DNA of 64,000 nucleotides from Coriobacteriales bacterium (GCA_031282405.1 JAITDU010000048.1:62001-126000); one strand, 5' to 3'. Shown: positions 37,716-51,447, counted from the first letter of the stretch. Translations and numbers: made by a program. Notes: generated from the letters alone by a model not told the origin.

Positions 37716-40700
37716 CTAAAGCCGGCTGCGCCTTCTTCTCACCATAAAGATAGTCGCGGCGGCACCAAGGAGTCCCAGCGCCACAAGTACGATCAGGACT
37801 ATCAAAAGAGGGGTAGTCACACCAACGCTGCTGGCGGTTTCTGCACGGGTCGTATCGGCACCTCCAGTAGTGGTAGCATCCATGAATTTATCTGCGTCCT
37901 GGCCCAAAGCGGCCACCTCCGCGTCGAGCGCATCATCATCGAGTAGCTCGGATTCGACAACAGGAGTGTCGAGTGCGTCGGGGGCAGCAGGAGCGGGGCG
38001 CGTAATCGTAAAGGTAGTACTGCCTGTGCCGCTACCATAGTTATCATCAAAACGCAGGTGTAAGGTATGCGCTCCGTCGTCAAGCGTATCGACAAACTCC
38101 GAAGTCAGCGTCACAATAGCGCTGCCCGCAGTGAGCGTACCGGCAAAAACACCGCCCGCCCAAAGCTCATAGCTCGTATCCGACACCTTGACCTGGCGCA
38201 ACTGAACACCGTTAAACAGTACTGCGCTGACGCTGCCAAAATGACCCTTAAAGCGCACGGTCACACCTACGCCGCTATCCGTTATGCCCTCAAGGGCCGA
38301 GTGCTCAATTACCTGGTGGTCGTGGACCAGAACAGAAAGAGCGGCTTCAAAGGCAGCCGTTAGGCTCTCTACAGCGCCTTGGCTCAGGCTCGGGCCATTT
38401 AGGGCCACCTGAGTATCAAACAGGAGTTGATCCAGGGCCGCAAGCGTGTCCTCCGCGTAGTTCTCTCGATAGATACCGAGCACGGCAGTGCGGGCCTGGG
38501 TTATATCCTGGATAAGCTGCGTCCGGATCGTCTCGGAAGGCAGCACCGTTACCGGCACCAAAAAGCGCAGGGGTGTGTAATTGGTCGCATAAGGAGCCTG
38601 GGGAGAAAACACCGCCGTAGCATAATACACACCATCATCTTTGGCGTAGTAGCTTGTGCCAAGAGCATCCTGGCTGGTTTCATAGCCGGGAGCGCCCGGT
38701 ATGAGAGCAGCGTTATCCCACGTAAGTGCACCGGAAATATCCGCATCGTCGGCAACACCCGCAAATAGGTAGCCGAGTCCGTCCAATCCAGAACCGGCAG
38801 CGCTCAAAGCATCGCCAAAGGCAAGGGCGGGAGAGGCACCCGCGTGAGCCACCGTCAGCGCGGCAGGAGTGATGGCCGCTGTCGTATCTGCCGGTTGGGC
38901 GGCCAACTCGTAGTTGTGAGCCCGAGCGCCCATCAGGGCAAAATCAGAGAAGCTCACCGGCACCGCAGAATCGACATCGGCAGAGGCAAAAGTCGCTTGG
39001 GCATGGGAGGTGTCGAGAGAAACGTAGCTCGCGTCTGCTGGAAGTACCTCGTCAAAAACAGCGCTGTCTGCTCCGACAATAGTGGCTCCAAGCGTTTTAT
39101 CGTAGCTCTTATCAGCCGCGCTCACACCGCTTGCAATGACAGGACGCGGTGTTATGCTCCCCGTAACAGTGGGGAGCACAAAGGTATAACTTGAGAACTT
39201 GGGGCTGGAGGCAAGCAGGGCAAAGCCCGTGAGGGTTACCGGCTTGTCTTGCTCCGCGTCAGGGCTTGCAAAAGCGGCGGTGCCCACGGTTAAGACAATC
39301 GCGCCTGATGAGACATCGGCGGCTATCGTTGCCTGAGCAGCTTCTTGGGCCAGGGGAGAGAGCGCGCTTGGCCCCAAACCCTGCTCAAGAGGCTGCATCG
39401 TATCTGCGTCTACTGTCTGAAGCGTCGGTGTGCCCGTCAGAGGCGCAACAAGTGTTCCGTCGTAGACGCGGTCGAAGGAGCCCAAATTGGCAAGGGTAAC
39501 CGCGCGGGGCGCGATGTTCAGCACAACCGAGGCTACGGGGGATTCTCCGTAGTTGGTATCGGCCAGACGCTTGACATAAATTGTTGCGGAACCTGCCGCT
39601 TTGATTAAGACACGGCCGCTGTTCGCGACTTCGGCAACGGATGCGTCTGAACTCCACCACTGCAAAACGCCTGTTCCAGCGGCACCTTGCGCCGTAAGTT
39701 CCAGGGGCAAGTCGCCGTAGGTAGCCGCAATCGGGCTATCCGTGCCGCCCACTTCAGCGTTATCATAAGAGATGGTCGGCGCTGTGGTCGAGGGCGCTTT
39801 GCTCACGGTATAGTTGACGGTTACGCCGTTTTGAGAGGCCGCGAGATATTCGCTGCCCGCATAGCTGGCAGAAAGGTTATGGTTGCCTGCCGCAAGCGTG
39901 ATGGTGGCAGATGCCCGAGCGGCGCCTTCCACTACAGTTACGTCCTCACTGGCAATCAGCACCTTGGGGGTGGCGGAATCACCGTCGGGATCGTCGTAGA
40001 AGTTTACTATAGCGCCCGTTCCTGTGGCTGCGACTGCGCCTGACTGGCCACCGCTAACAGTCGCGGTAAGGGTCACGTTGTCTGTGCCATAGGCCGGCGG
40101 GCTATCGGGAGAAACCGCAAGGCTCAGCGTTGATGCAGCCTTTGTGACCGTAAGCACAATCGTGGTGGTGGCCGGCTCTTCGCTTGTGGGAAGAGACGTG
40201 TTGTAAGCCACACCCCGCGGGTAGTAGGAAACTTTAAAGCTATGGCTGCTGCCGGCGCTCAAGCTGTTCAGGTAGGTCGCCGTAAACGCGATGCCGTCTG
40301 ACGTGAGCGTGTAGTCGTTGCTGGCACCCAAAGTAAGTATAGCGGGCACACTGCCTGACTTTTCTACCGAGGCAACCGTGTTGGCGCTGCTCGCAAGCCC
40401 CAGGCCGACCGAAACGCCTACTGGAGAAGTCTTGGTATAGGAGGCCGATTCTGTAACGGGGCCGTCTGAGTAAATGACGATACCGGCTGAGTTGGCCACA
40501 CGCACATTGCCGGCATTATCGGTAACGCGGGCATAGACGATATATTTACCCGGGGTAGTGAGCGTAAGACTTGCACTGCCGGAAGAAACCGTTGTCCAGT
40601 TTGCGGAGGTATCTGCGATGGCAGCGTCTTCGTTTGCAAAGGCCGCCACGCCTGAGGAAAAGTCGTGTAACAAGTACTCAACTTTTGCAACACCGGAGTG

Positions 40701-43700
40701 CGCATCGGTGTCTGTGATGACAACGGGCGCGCCAGGACTTGCCTTGTAGAAATGAGAGAAGCCGCTGGGCACCGAGAAGTCCAGGCGAGAGATGCCACGC
40801 ACGCTCACTTGTGCGGTGGGTGCCGTTTTGTCAAGCCCGATAGTGGCGCTCTTGACCTCCTCGATATTATCGGCTGCGTCGACCGACCAGTAATGTATCG
40901 TGTGCGTGCCTTCGGCCAGCGGGCTGTTTTCTGCATCAAACAAGGCGCTAAGCACGAATGGTCCCGAGTAGGCCTTCTCTGCGCCTCCATCTACGGTGTA
41001 GCAGGTGGCGACAACCGTGCCCAGCCCACCGGTGGCGGTTACATCGGCATCCGTGGCCGTGAGCGTAACCTTGCCATCTGCGGCAAGCCAGCCGCTCTCA
41101 GGCGTAATGGCTGTCACCGGCGCCACGCCATCGGTGTAGTTAGGTCTAAACACCAGAGGTGTGGCGGAGGTGCTGCCCACGCCGGGGGTGTCCGCCGCTT
41201 CAAGAGCTTCAGCCGTCGGCATCGTGATAACCGCTGTGCTGGTGGTGGGGATAGCGTCCACCGAGGCACCGGCGATCTGCGTCCAGGACTCAAACTTGTA
41301 GCCCTCATTTGGCGTACCCGCCACAAGCGTGACCTGCCGTTCTGCCGCGTAGGCACCGGCTGTCACAGCGGTGTTTTGAGGAATACCATTGGCAGAATGT
41401 ACCTTTGTACCTGTGCCACCCGTGCCGTCAGTAACCTCAAGCGGATAGGTTTTGGTAATGCCCTTAACTTCAAGGCTGCCCTGAGCTATGCTCATACCCG
41501 CGGCATCATTGTCAAAGATAATATGTATAGTATGCGTACCGTTTTCTGTCATCCAGCCGCTGAGTAGACGCAAGGCGAGTTGGTTGGTAAAGTCATCTTT
41601 GTGCACGTGGTCAAATATGTAGGTGCCCGCTCCGCCATCTACGAACTCGTAGTTTGTGCCTACGTCAATGATCTTGCCGTCAAAGTAAACCGTAGCGTTG
41701 GAAGCGTTGTTGTAATCATCACTAAACTCCTTGCTCAGCCTGAATTCTTTGACTGGTGCGCTATAGGCCCCTCCGGCATCTTCTGGATTCAGTATCTGAA
41801 GCGCGGTGTCTTTATCAGTGGGGAAGTTGTTGCCCGAGGTGCCTAAGAAATAGTCCACCAAAGCGATAGCCTTGTCTGTCTTGGTTATTTTGCTTCCCTC
41901 CAACTTAGAGGGCAGAACGCCAAAGCCGGGGATGGACACGCGCACAGAGTAGGAGCCTTGCGCGACACCCGAATCGATCTCAAAGAGTACGCGGTAGGTA
42001 TAGCCCTCGTCTGCGTCCACTTTAACAACACCGTTTATTGTAAGAGCAAGGGCAGGATCGACAACGGGGTTACCCGCTTCGTCCACTTGTTCTATCTTAA
42101 CTTCACCTGCACCGACGCGATTTAGATACCCCATACCATCAGGGTCACTTGTGCCGTACCACACCAATGCATCAGGGCTTATCGGGGATTTTTCGTGATC
42201 GAGCGTAAACTGCAATACGCCGGAAGAGTAACCTTCAATGACAGGGACAATATGGGCTTCTTGAATCGCTCGGGGGATGGTGACTGTTGGGTAGTCATGC
42301 AGGCGCGTATCTTCTGAGTCTGTAGGTGCTGGTGGACGGACATTGCCGTCATGGAGCGTTGATGCTTGAACGGCGTAGGCAGAGATGTTGGTTATACCTG
42401 CCCAGACCTCAATATCGTCTCCGGTCTTATAGATGGCCTCGGCAAGTTCTTGCGAAGTGGTCCCAGAAATACCCTTGGGCACAACGGGGATAGTGTAAGT
42501 TTTGAGATTGTCAGAGACAGTGATGTTATTTACCCCTGTGCGCACGGCAGCACCCGCTACGCGCAAATCTCCTTGCCCCAGCTGGGTGGGATAGGCGAAT
42601 GTGACCTCGACTTCATTGGTAAGTCCGGTTGTAGTATCGATATGAGCCTCAACCGACTCGAACTCGACTTTGGGATGTACCGTAAACCAAACGTCTTGCG
42701 TAGCGGTATCTGCGTTATCATCGTTGTCCTCATACGTTATCGTTATTTGAGCATGGTAGGTATGAGAAGAAACCGTTTTGGTGCTGCTGTCAAAGGTGGC
42801 CTCCAGCTCATCTCCTGGTTGGATATACCACTCGGTTGAATTATTTTCATGTGAGATAACAAAGGCATCGCCACCCTCTCCTATGTTACTTGCGAAGGTA
42901 ACGCCTGTTATCGTAAAGGCGGGATTGAGTTTTACGAGCTGCGGGCTGGTATCTGAGCCATCACCTAAGCCAGCAGACAAAAGCTCGTAACCTTCAAGCT
43001 GGGCATTAAAGCGTACCTCGTCAAAGGCATGTACGGTAGCGGTAACAAAGTCAGAGGCAAAAGAGCTGGCTGTAGCCTGGATACGAATGCGATAGCGGCC
43101 ACCATCCAAGTCACTGATGCCTGCTGCAGCGTCAAATACTATCCAGGCACTTTCAACACCAGTAGAAGATACCGAACAATACTCATAAGTCTTAGAGACA
43201 TCCGGATCAGTGATGCTGATAGTGCCTTTGTCATTGGCAGCTGCAGGCGAGGTAACACTTACCTGCGGGGTACCAGGGCGCTCAGGCACATAGATGTAGT
43301 AGATCTCTGAGTCTACGTACGCTTCGGCGGCGGCGGCCATGCGCTGCACGCCTAACCAATAACCAAAGGTGCTAAAGGGGATATGGTTGTAGTAGCCTGT
43401 AAAATCACCCGTAGCGTCAGTAAGTGTGGCAGCCGAGACAGCACTGCCAAACGTGCCGCCTTCGCCATGTTGGAAGCGATAGGTCTCCCCTGCCACCAGA
43501 TCGACTATATGTGCATTGGCAAAGTCTATGGCTGCTTCAGCGGGAGTAGCTTTAGGTACCGGCTTATAGACAACTACGCCATCAACCTTAGAGTCTTCGT
43601 TTGTAACAATGTAGATGTGCCCATCTGCTGCCGTCCAGGTGCCGCCTGTCATGGTCACGGTGGCTGCTTCGTTGTTGGCGATTACTTTTATGGGAACAAG

Positions 43701-46700
43701 CCAAACTCTGCCGTCATGGTCACCTGCAATGGAGGTAGCACCGTTCTTTCCTGCCGCACCGCTCACACTCACGCCGGTACCGGCAAATTCGACAAAGCCG
43801 GCCACAGGCTTATCAAAGGTAATGAGGATGCCACTTGAGGCTACCTTGCCGTTGGTGCCGCCTACCTGCTCGGCGGTAAAGGACACTTCAAGCGGTGTTA
43901 TAACCGCGGTGGCTACGTAGGCAGCTTTGTTCCCGGCGGCGTCTACTACCACGACGTTAAACCAGTAGGGGGTGTCGGCGGTAAGGCCGGTAACTGCGTA
44001 GGTCAGCGTGTCTACGCCTGTTTCTTCTTCAACGCCGTCGCCATCTTGGTTCAGCGGTGTAAGCGTACCAGCTTCGATGCCATCCAATGTGGCGATAGTA
44101 TTGCTTATACCTTGTGCCTGGTAGATGTAGTAGGTAAGTTCACTGTCTTGTGGGAAAGCATCAGTGGCCTTTGTCCAGGTAAGGGTAACGCCTGTCTCGC
44201 TTACATCAGAACTCGTGATAAGGCCTTGTGCTCCCGCAACAGGTGGAGTGGTTTCTGCCTGAATGGTCAGGGCGACCGTAATCGCGGCGGAGTCGGCGTA
44301 GTCCTCGTCGCCTGCGCGATACACGCTTATCTCAGTTGCGGCATCTGCTGCGCCGTCGCCCGTAAAGGTGACAGTGCCGGTGGCGTTGGTAATGCCGCCA
44401 CCACTGGTAGAGCCTGCGACCGTAGCAACATCCTCGTCGCTACTCTCCCACACAAAGCCACCCGTACCCTCACCACCCGAGGCGGTGAGCGTATAGTCGC
44501 CCGCCTCGCGCGCCAGCGAAACCGCACCGGCCACAAGCCCCGCGCCAGAAACGCTCGGCGCTGCCTGTGGGGCCTTGCTCACCACAACCGTAAAGGTCGT
44601 GGTAGCGGGAGCTTCGTTCGTGTCGGTTTCGGCCACGCCCCGGTTATCCGGCTTGTAGCTTTCCCCCAGCGGGTTGTAGCTCACGGTAAAGGTATGGGTA
44701 CCCGCCTTAAGCCCCGTCAGGTAGCTGCCTTTAAGCACAAGGGCATTGCCGGAGATGGAGTAGTCCGTATCCAGCGCAAAGCTGGTTGCAGCGTTGTCGC
44801 GCCCCGCGCCCTGAGCGCTGCCGCTCGCAGAGGTGTTAACAAGCGGACTGTCGTCGCCTGGAGCCACATAGCTCGTGCGCTCAAGCCCGGCGATCGTGTT
44901 GCCCTGCAGCGTCACATAGATGTTTTGATCCACGCTGGTAAAGCGCGTGATGTTCACACTTTGCGTGTCCGGCACGCTGTCGGTGTAGATGACGACGCCG
45001 TCTTTATAGGTGGTGAAGTTGCCCGCCTTATCTACCACCTTCACATACAGCGCGAACTTCGCGTTGGGCGCGGCGCTCAGCGAGGAGCCGTAGGTCTGCC
45101 ACACCCCCTCCAGAGCTGATGCGCTCAGCTCTGCGCTGGGGTTGTAGTCACGATAATACGAGACCGTCTCCACATCTGAGCCACCCGTATCAGTAGATGC
45201 TATGGTAATAGTAGTAGTGTCTTTGAAGAACAGGCCAAAGGTGATGGAATTCAGGAACTCCCGGAAACCATCGCTGCCGTATTGCACCGTCGCCGTGGGA
45301 GCCGCGCGGTCGATCCCAAAGGTCAGGGTCTTTTGCTGGGATATCTCATAGCGCGCAATGGCACCCTGTCCACTACCTACCGCATCGCCCACACGCCGCA
45401 CAAAGAAGCTCACCGTGCCGTCTGTCACAGCACTGGAAGCCACAACGACAGGTTCGGTAGTCCACGGGCCCGCAGCGCTCGCGCTTGCATCCATGCTCAA
45501 AGCATAGCCCGAAACTGCCGTAATAACAAAGTCGTCCTTTGTCCAGCCCGCGTTGAGCGGTGTGGAGGTAAAGTGCACGCCTTCCTGCGGCTCAAAGCCG
45601 GCGGTAATCGAAGCGGCATTCGTAATGGACATAGCCGGCTGCATGAGCGTATAGTTGGCCGCCGCGCTGCCGCTGAGCGAGAAGTCGCCCGTACACTCCA
45701 CGGTCTTACCCGTAGCTATGGACGCATCTGCAAAGGCGTAGCTAACGCCCGAGGTAACCAGGCTCACGTTGTCGCCGGCAACAGCACCGCTGAGCACAGG
45801 CGCGCCCGTAACCGCAACGCTTGTGAGCCCGTCAAAGTGCTTGCTCGCAAAGAACAGGCCGCTCATATCAACACTTACCAGCCGCGCAGAGACGAGGATA
45901 TCCACGCCCACGTGTAAGACAGGTACGTTGTTGTCCATATCGGAGGGGGTAAAGGTCGCCAGATGGGTCTGGGTGCCCACGGTACCCACGCGCGTCAGGG
46001 CCGGGCTTGCGGCCTCCCAACTCCAGGTGCCGGGGACATTATTGGTGCCGCCGGAGCTCAAAAAGCCCGCCAGGCTCACACCAGAAAGCATAGTACCGTA
46101 AGGTGCCGTAAGCCCTGATGGAGCCGAAACATCGGGCGCGTTTTTCGCGATGGTCAAGACGAATTCCGCAGAGTCAGAGCCCGCCAGCCAGTCGCTATCA
46201 CTCGCGCGTTGTGCCACGATGATAACCTGTCCGGCACCGTAAACGGTCACGGTGCCGTCGGCAGCAACCGTAGCAACGCTGTCTTTGCCAGCGGTGCGCC
46301 TGAAGCTTATCGCACCGGTACCCTCGCCGCCTGTGGCCTGCAGGGTAAAGGTGTACGGGCCGGCTTTAACGGCCTTTTGCCCGGGATCGGTGATAACAAC
46401 CGCCGAGGTCTGCGCGCGCTTTACCACGCTAACGGTGGCGACGGCGGAGCGCTTCTGGGCAGTCTTCTCGCCATTTACGGATGTGTTCGTATTGGTAACC
46501 ACGCAGTAGTAATACGTCGTTGCCACCGCGTTGCGCTCGGGCGTATAGCTCGCATCGGTCGCACCAACTATCGCCTGGCCGCCCGTGCCGTCAGGCGCGG
46601 TGGCCGTATACCACTGATAAGAAAGCGCGCCGCCACTGGCCGCGTCGGGGGCCTGGGCGCTTACGGATAAGCTGAGCTCGTGAGCCGGGTCGGCAGCTGC

Positions 46701-49700
46701 CGTATAGACCTCGCCCCCCTGCGGCTGTACGCCGATGAGGGGTGTGGCAGCGTGGGTGGTGGGAGCGATGACGACCGTAAGCGTAGCGCTCAGACCGCCG
46801 GCGTAACTGTGATAGCCAGGGGTATCTCCCAGGGTCGCAACGAACGTATAGCTGCCCGCCACCTCAGTGTCATAGGCACCCTGTAGTGTCCAGGCGCTCA
46901 CGGGGTAGGCGACGGTGCCGTTTGTGCAGGTGGCCGTAACAGTGGGATGGAGCGCCAGCAACGTGGCGGCCACGTTCTCCGCCTCAAAGCCCGAGGTCAC
47001 GTATCCCACGTTGCCGCCGGGTACTTCAAAGGGTAGAAAACCCGTTACCGCGTTGGGGCTCACGGCAAAGCTTACATCGACGGAGGCTGCGATGCCGTTT
47101 TGCCCACTGACCACAACCGTGGCGGTATAGCTGCCCGGCACAAGCCCCGCCTTGGGGCGCACACTAAAGGGAGTGGCGCTTTCGTTTTGCGCGACAATGG
47201 TGGGGATAGTCGCCGTTGCGCCGGCAACACCGGCGGCCACGAGTTCAAAGGCCGAGGGATCCGAGCCGCCCAGTACCACGTTCATTTCTGCGGTAGGCTT
47301 ACGTCCGATATTGGTGATGGTGATGTCGTGGGCCGCAACGACTTGCGCGCCGTTCGCGCTTAAGCCCACCGCATAGCCGTACTGCGCCTCGGCAAAGGTA
47401 AGCGTGCCCTGCGCATCCAACAAGATTCCGTAGGGTAGTTCGTTGACGATGACGGTGAGCGTGGGAGCAAGGCTTGAGGTATGCGTCAGGTTTGAGCCGA
47501 AGGAGCTCAGATCAAGCGTGGCTGCAAAGGTATAGCTGCCCTCGGTATCTGGATTAAAGAGCGCGCCGGTATTCGTCCACGCGCTAATAGGCACTTCTAT
47601 CACAGCGCCACTGTCAAGGTTCGCGCTCACGGTTTTCACGCCCGTAAAAGTGTTCTCTGGGGCATCTGGCGCGGTACCATTTAATAATATATTAGCAATT
47701 TCGTCTACCGTATCGCGATCCACTCCCAGTTCGTGCGCCTTACCCGCAATCCACGAGTCCAAGGCAGAGAAGCCCGTGATGGTAGCCGCGCTCACGGTAA
47801 AGGACAACAGATAGCTTGCCAAGAAGGGCTGCGTGTGCCCGCCCTGGCCGCTTTGCGTGCCCGATACGGTAAGGGTTGCCGTGTACGTTCCGGCAGCAAG
47901 CCCCGCGTTGGGACTCACGATAATATCGGACGTACTGGCCTGGGGAGCGAGGCTTGCCAGGTGCAGCTGCGAGACGCTGAACGCGCCGGGGTTATCACCC
48001 GAAAGCGCCACCGAAAGCGCCCCCGTAGGTTGATTGCCGGTGTTCGCTACCGTAAGCGCGTGAGAAGGAGCGGCAGCATAGCCCCACGTGCGCCCAGCAA
48101 AGCTGTAGGTGGCATCCTGGGCGGTATCCAGCGAGATGCCCCAGGTTGGCTCTGTGCTGCCGGTCGCGATTGTCAGCGGCTGGGCAAAGCTCGCAAAGTT
48201 GCCTTGCTCGCCGGTAGTGGCCTTGTAGCGCAGACGGTAGTTGGAACCCGGAGCGAGGTTATAAAGCCGGTGCGCGGCTGCGTCAAAGTTCGCGAGCGCG
48301 GCGATATCGGAGACCCATGTCAAACCACCGTTATTGGAATACTCCATGCTCTCGGCCCACACGCCCTCGATGCTGCCATCGGCAAAGCCGATAAAACTCT
48401 CGGCATACGCGGTGGCGGCTGGTGCGACAGGCCGCGTCTTTATCACCAGGTTTGCCGCATCAGAAGAAAGCAGCGTGTTCGTATTGGACTTGATGAGAGA
48501 AAGCGGCGCGGTTGCACCGGTGCCCCGCCCAAACCAGGAACTGTCGATGCTGATAGTACCCTGGCTGGTTGTGCGTTGGGCAATGCCGTCTACGAGGTAA
48601 TCGACGGAGCCCACGAGCCCGGTTATCTGCTCGTGAGCGTAGTCTATCTGCGGCACAGGCTTTTTCTCGGTAACCGTCACCTGCACGGTGGCCGTCGCGG
48701 TGTGCGTAATTCCCTTGCCCTCGGGGTGGTAGGTAACAGAAAGTGTAGCGGTATGCACGCCAATCGCGAGGTTGTCCTTGGGGCGTATGCTAATGCCCAT
48801 GTTTTGCTCGCCGGCCTCAAGCGTCGTGGTGCCGGCCGGCGCAACGAGTTCAAAGTCGGTCGTGTTATCGAGCGTAACTTCTGCGGCGGCAAACGAGGCG
48901 GAGATATTGCCCGTGGCCGTAAGCGTTGCGGCGCGGGCAGCAACGGACGCGCCCTGTTCGATACGCCCCGAGCCGTCTGCGCCAAAGACCGGCGCGGTGA
49001 GGTTCAGGCTGACCGCCCTGTCATCAACAATGACCGTAGCGGGCGTGCTGGCAAAAGCCTCGGAGCCGGACGTTGTTACGGCCTTATAGCGCACGTAATA
49101 CGTCCCCGCTGAGACGGACAGGTAGGTGTCGCTGCCCTCAATCGTAACCGCGGTGACCGCAGTAAACGGCCCTGTGGCCGAGGTCGCGTATTCCATCTCT
49201 GTGGTAACACCATATATCTTGTTTGCGTAGCCGGACAGGCCCTGCGGCGCGGCTGGGCGGGCCGGGATAACGACATCGGCCGGTGCGCTGTCGGCCGTTG
49301 TGGCGTTGCCGGCGGTAACGACACGTACCGTCTGTCCGTGCCAGTCATAGGCATCACTGCCCGTGGCTGCAAGCGCTATCTGGCTGTTGGCGTTGGAGGT
49401 GCGCGAGGTCCCGTTGACAAGATAGGCGGTGTTCGCGGCCGGCAGCACGAGCGCATCTGCCGCGTAGTTGATGCTTACCTGCGGTGTGGCGGCGCGCGCG
49501 ATGGTAGAAAACGTGAACGTCTGAGCGCTGGCCTGCGCCAAGTTCTCCGTATTCGTAAAGTCGCTGACCTCTACCTGATAGGAAGCCCCGTACTCAATGC
49601 CGGAAAGGGGCAGGTTCAGTATGTTATGTCCGGCGTTCCAACGCGTGTCGTTCGCAGTGATGGCGCCACCGCTGAGTGCGGGTGCGTCACTGCCGCCGGT

Positions 49701-51174
49701 GGAGGTCTTGGTAATGGTAACGTTGCCGGGATCTGAGATGTCAATTTCTTGTGAGAAGGACAGCGAAAGCGAGCGGGTAGACGCCGGAGGAAGGTTGGTA
49801 GCTCCATCACTCGGAGCGGTGAGCGCAGCGACGGGGCGGGGTTGATCGGCCCAGGTATAGGCGCTGAGGGCCGAGATGTTGCCCGAGATATCGACGGAGC
49901 GCGCCTGGACGACGGTGTGGATATCGGGGTTATCGATAAAAGGCGTACGCGCCGTGGCTGTAAGGTCGAGCTGTCCTGCGCCATCTCCGTCCAAAACCAC
50001 GTAGTCTTTCCAGCCGTCGTTAGTTGACGCATCTATCCAGTTTGCGCCGCTGTTGCTTGAGATGCGGTACTGGTATTTAGCCACACTCTTGTCGCCGTCG
50101 TCGGTAGAATAGCCCACCGTAAAGGTGTTGCCCACCTGCGTGATGACGGGAGCTGAGGGGGCGGTGAAGTCCTCGATGATGGGAATCGAGGGATCGATAC
50201 CTGTACCGTCTGCGCTGAATGCGAGTCCCGTAGGCACATAGTTGTTCAGGACGTAGAACTGACGCAGATCGTATTCCTGCGCAACCGCCCCAGACGCGGC
50301 AGTGAATCCGATGTAGTACTCATTCCCAATGATGGATTCGATGTCTGCGGCGACGGCCAAAGTAGCCGTCGAGGGCTTGGTCGGCTTGGAGCTGACAAAA
50401 AACTTCAGGGAATTGCTCTTCGATTCATAATCCACCCAGGAATAGCAGTGGATGTCCGTTACATATTGCGTAAAAGCGCTGTCGACATATGAGAGCGCAC
50501 GCGTAGTCACTCCATCACCATCGGAATTTCCAGCGATTTCAGAAAAAAGATTTCCCTGCTGGGCGTAACCCGCGAAGGGAACTTTCTGATTCGAAGTATT
50601 GTTGTAAGTATCAACCTTGAAGGCGACGGATCTGCCGAAGGGGCCGCTCGGGCCGCCCTCATAGCCGAGCGAACCGCTTCCTTTTGTGACGCCGTTCGTG
50701 TCCGCCGCGATGATAAAGGACCAACCGTCGGCGAGACTCGCCAAATTCGCCGATTTCGCTCCCATGTACATATCAAACATAGCAGAGAAACCCGTTTCGG
50801 AGTAAATTCTACGAGAAAGGAACGCGGAACCGTACTTCCATGTCGGATTAGTTCCGAGAGCATTGGAGATGAGTCTGATGTAGCCGGGAGTATCGCCGCT
50901 CGCCGCGATGACGGCGGAATCGTTGCCCGTCAGCTTCATGGTCTTATCGCCGAGCGTCGAGGCGTTAGAGGACGAGAACGACGGTGCGATAAAGTAGGCG
51001 CCCACGGTGCTGGCGGGCTGCTCCTGCGCTGCGGGCGGCGCTTCTTCAGCTTGGGCTAAAGGTAGGCTGGTGAGCCCCCCCCCCCGGCACCAATGCCAAG
51101 GCGAGCAACAGGGCCATACCGGCCCTCCCCGCCCGCGCCAAAACAGAGCCGTTTTGCTTGTTATATTGCTTCAT
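37716..51174 (-). CDS. Giant (~4,485 aa if frame restored) lectin/Ig-like surface protein; frameshifted at a poly-G tract
   Basis: RBS GGAGG + ATG (51172-51174) + signal peptide MKQYNKQNGSVLARAGRAGMALLLALALVPGGG in one frame. The rest (LTSLPLAQAEEAPPAAQEQ..., L-type-lectin-like N-domain, MBG/YDG-, Ig-, FIVAR-like repeats, C-terminal TM + RRRRSRL) is in another frame, offset by the G11 tract at 51075-51085. Confidence 0.85.
51075..51085 (-). repeat. Poly-G (11 G on minus strand) homopolymer within the signal-peptide region
   Basis: Plus strand tgag-ccccccccccc-ggcacc, 11 C counted at 51075-51085. Confidence 0.95.
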
Positions 51175-51308
51175 GCTAATCCTCCACCCAATAATCAAAT
51201 CTAAACTATGCGCCACCCCATAAAACATACGCCCGGAGAAGCGCCCGAGTATCCCTTCCGTGCGGCCTTCTTTCCGCAATCTTTAGAATACCTCAGTACA
51301 CAACAGAG

Positions 51309-51376
51309 CCTATACTATCACAGATTTCCAAAAGTCAAGCCCCACACTCGCACTTTTTAACCAATTGTAACCAATT
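51309..51376 (-). promoter_or_regulatory. Candidate promoter and upstream direct repeats of the giant gene
   Basis: Minus strand TTGACT (51333-51338) and TATAGG/GTATAG (about 51309-51315). taaccaatt direct repeats at 51358-51366 and 51368-51376 (10-bp period). Confidence 0.45.
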
Positions 51377-51447
51377 TTTGCTGATTTTCACAAAATCTTT
51401 ACAACTCAGAGGCGCTGTATGCAGATTTTGTGTGGTTTACGCACGCC

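Noticed and set aside
37716-37830. LPXTG sorting signal at the giant protein C-terminus
   Set aside because: The C-terminus is SVGVTTPLLIVLIVLVALGLLGAAATIFMVRRRRSRL; TM plus basic tail but no LPXTG-like motif was seen.
47733-49112. 459-aa plus-strand ORF and many other plus-strand ORFs across 37.7-51 kb
   Set aside because: Antisense shadows of the giant gene; compositionally biased (Arg/Gly/His-rich) with no family motifs.
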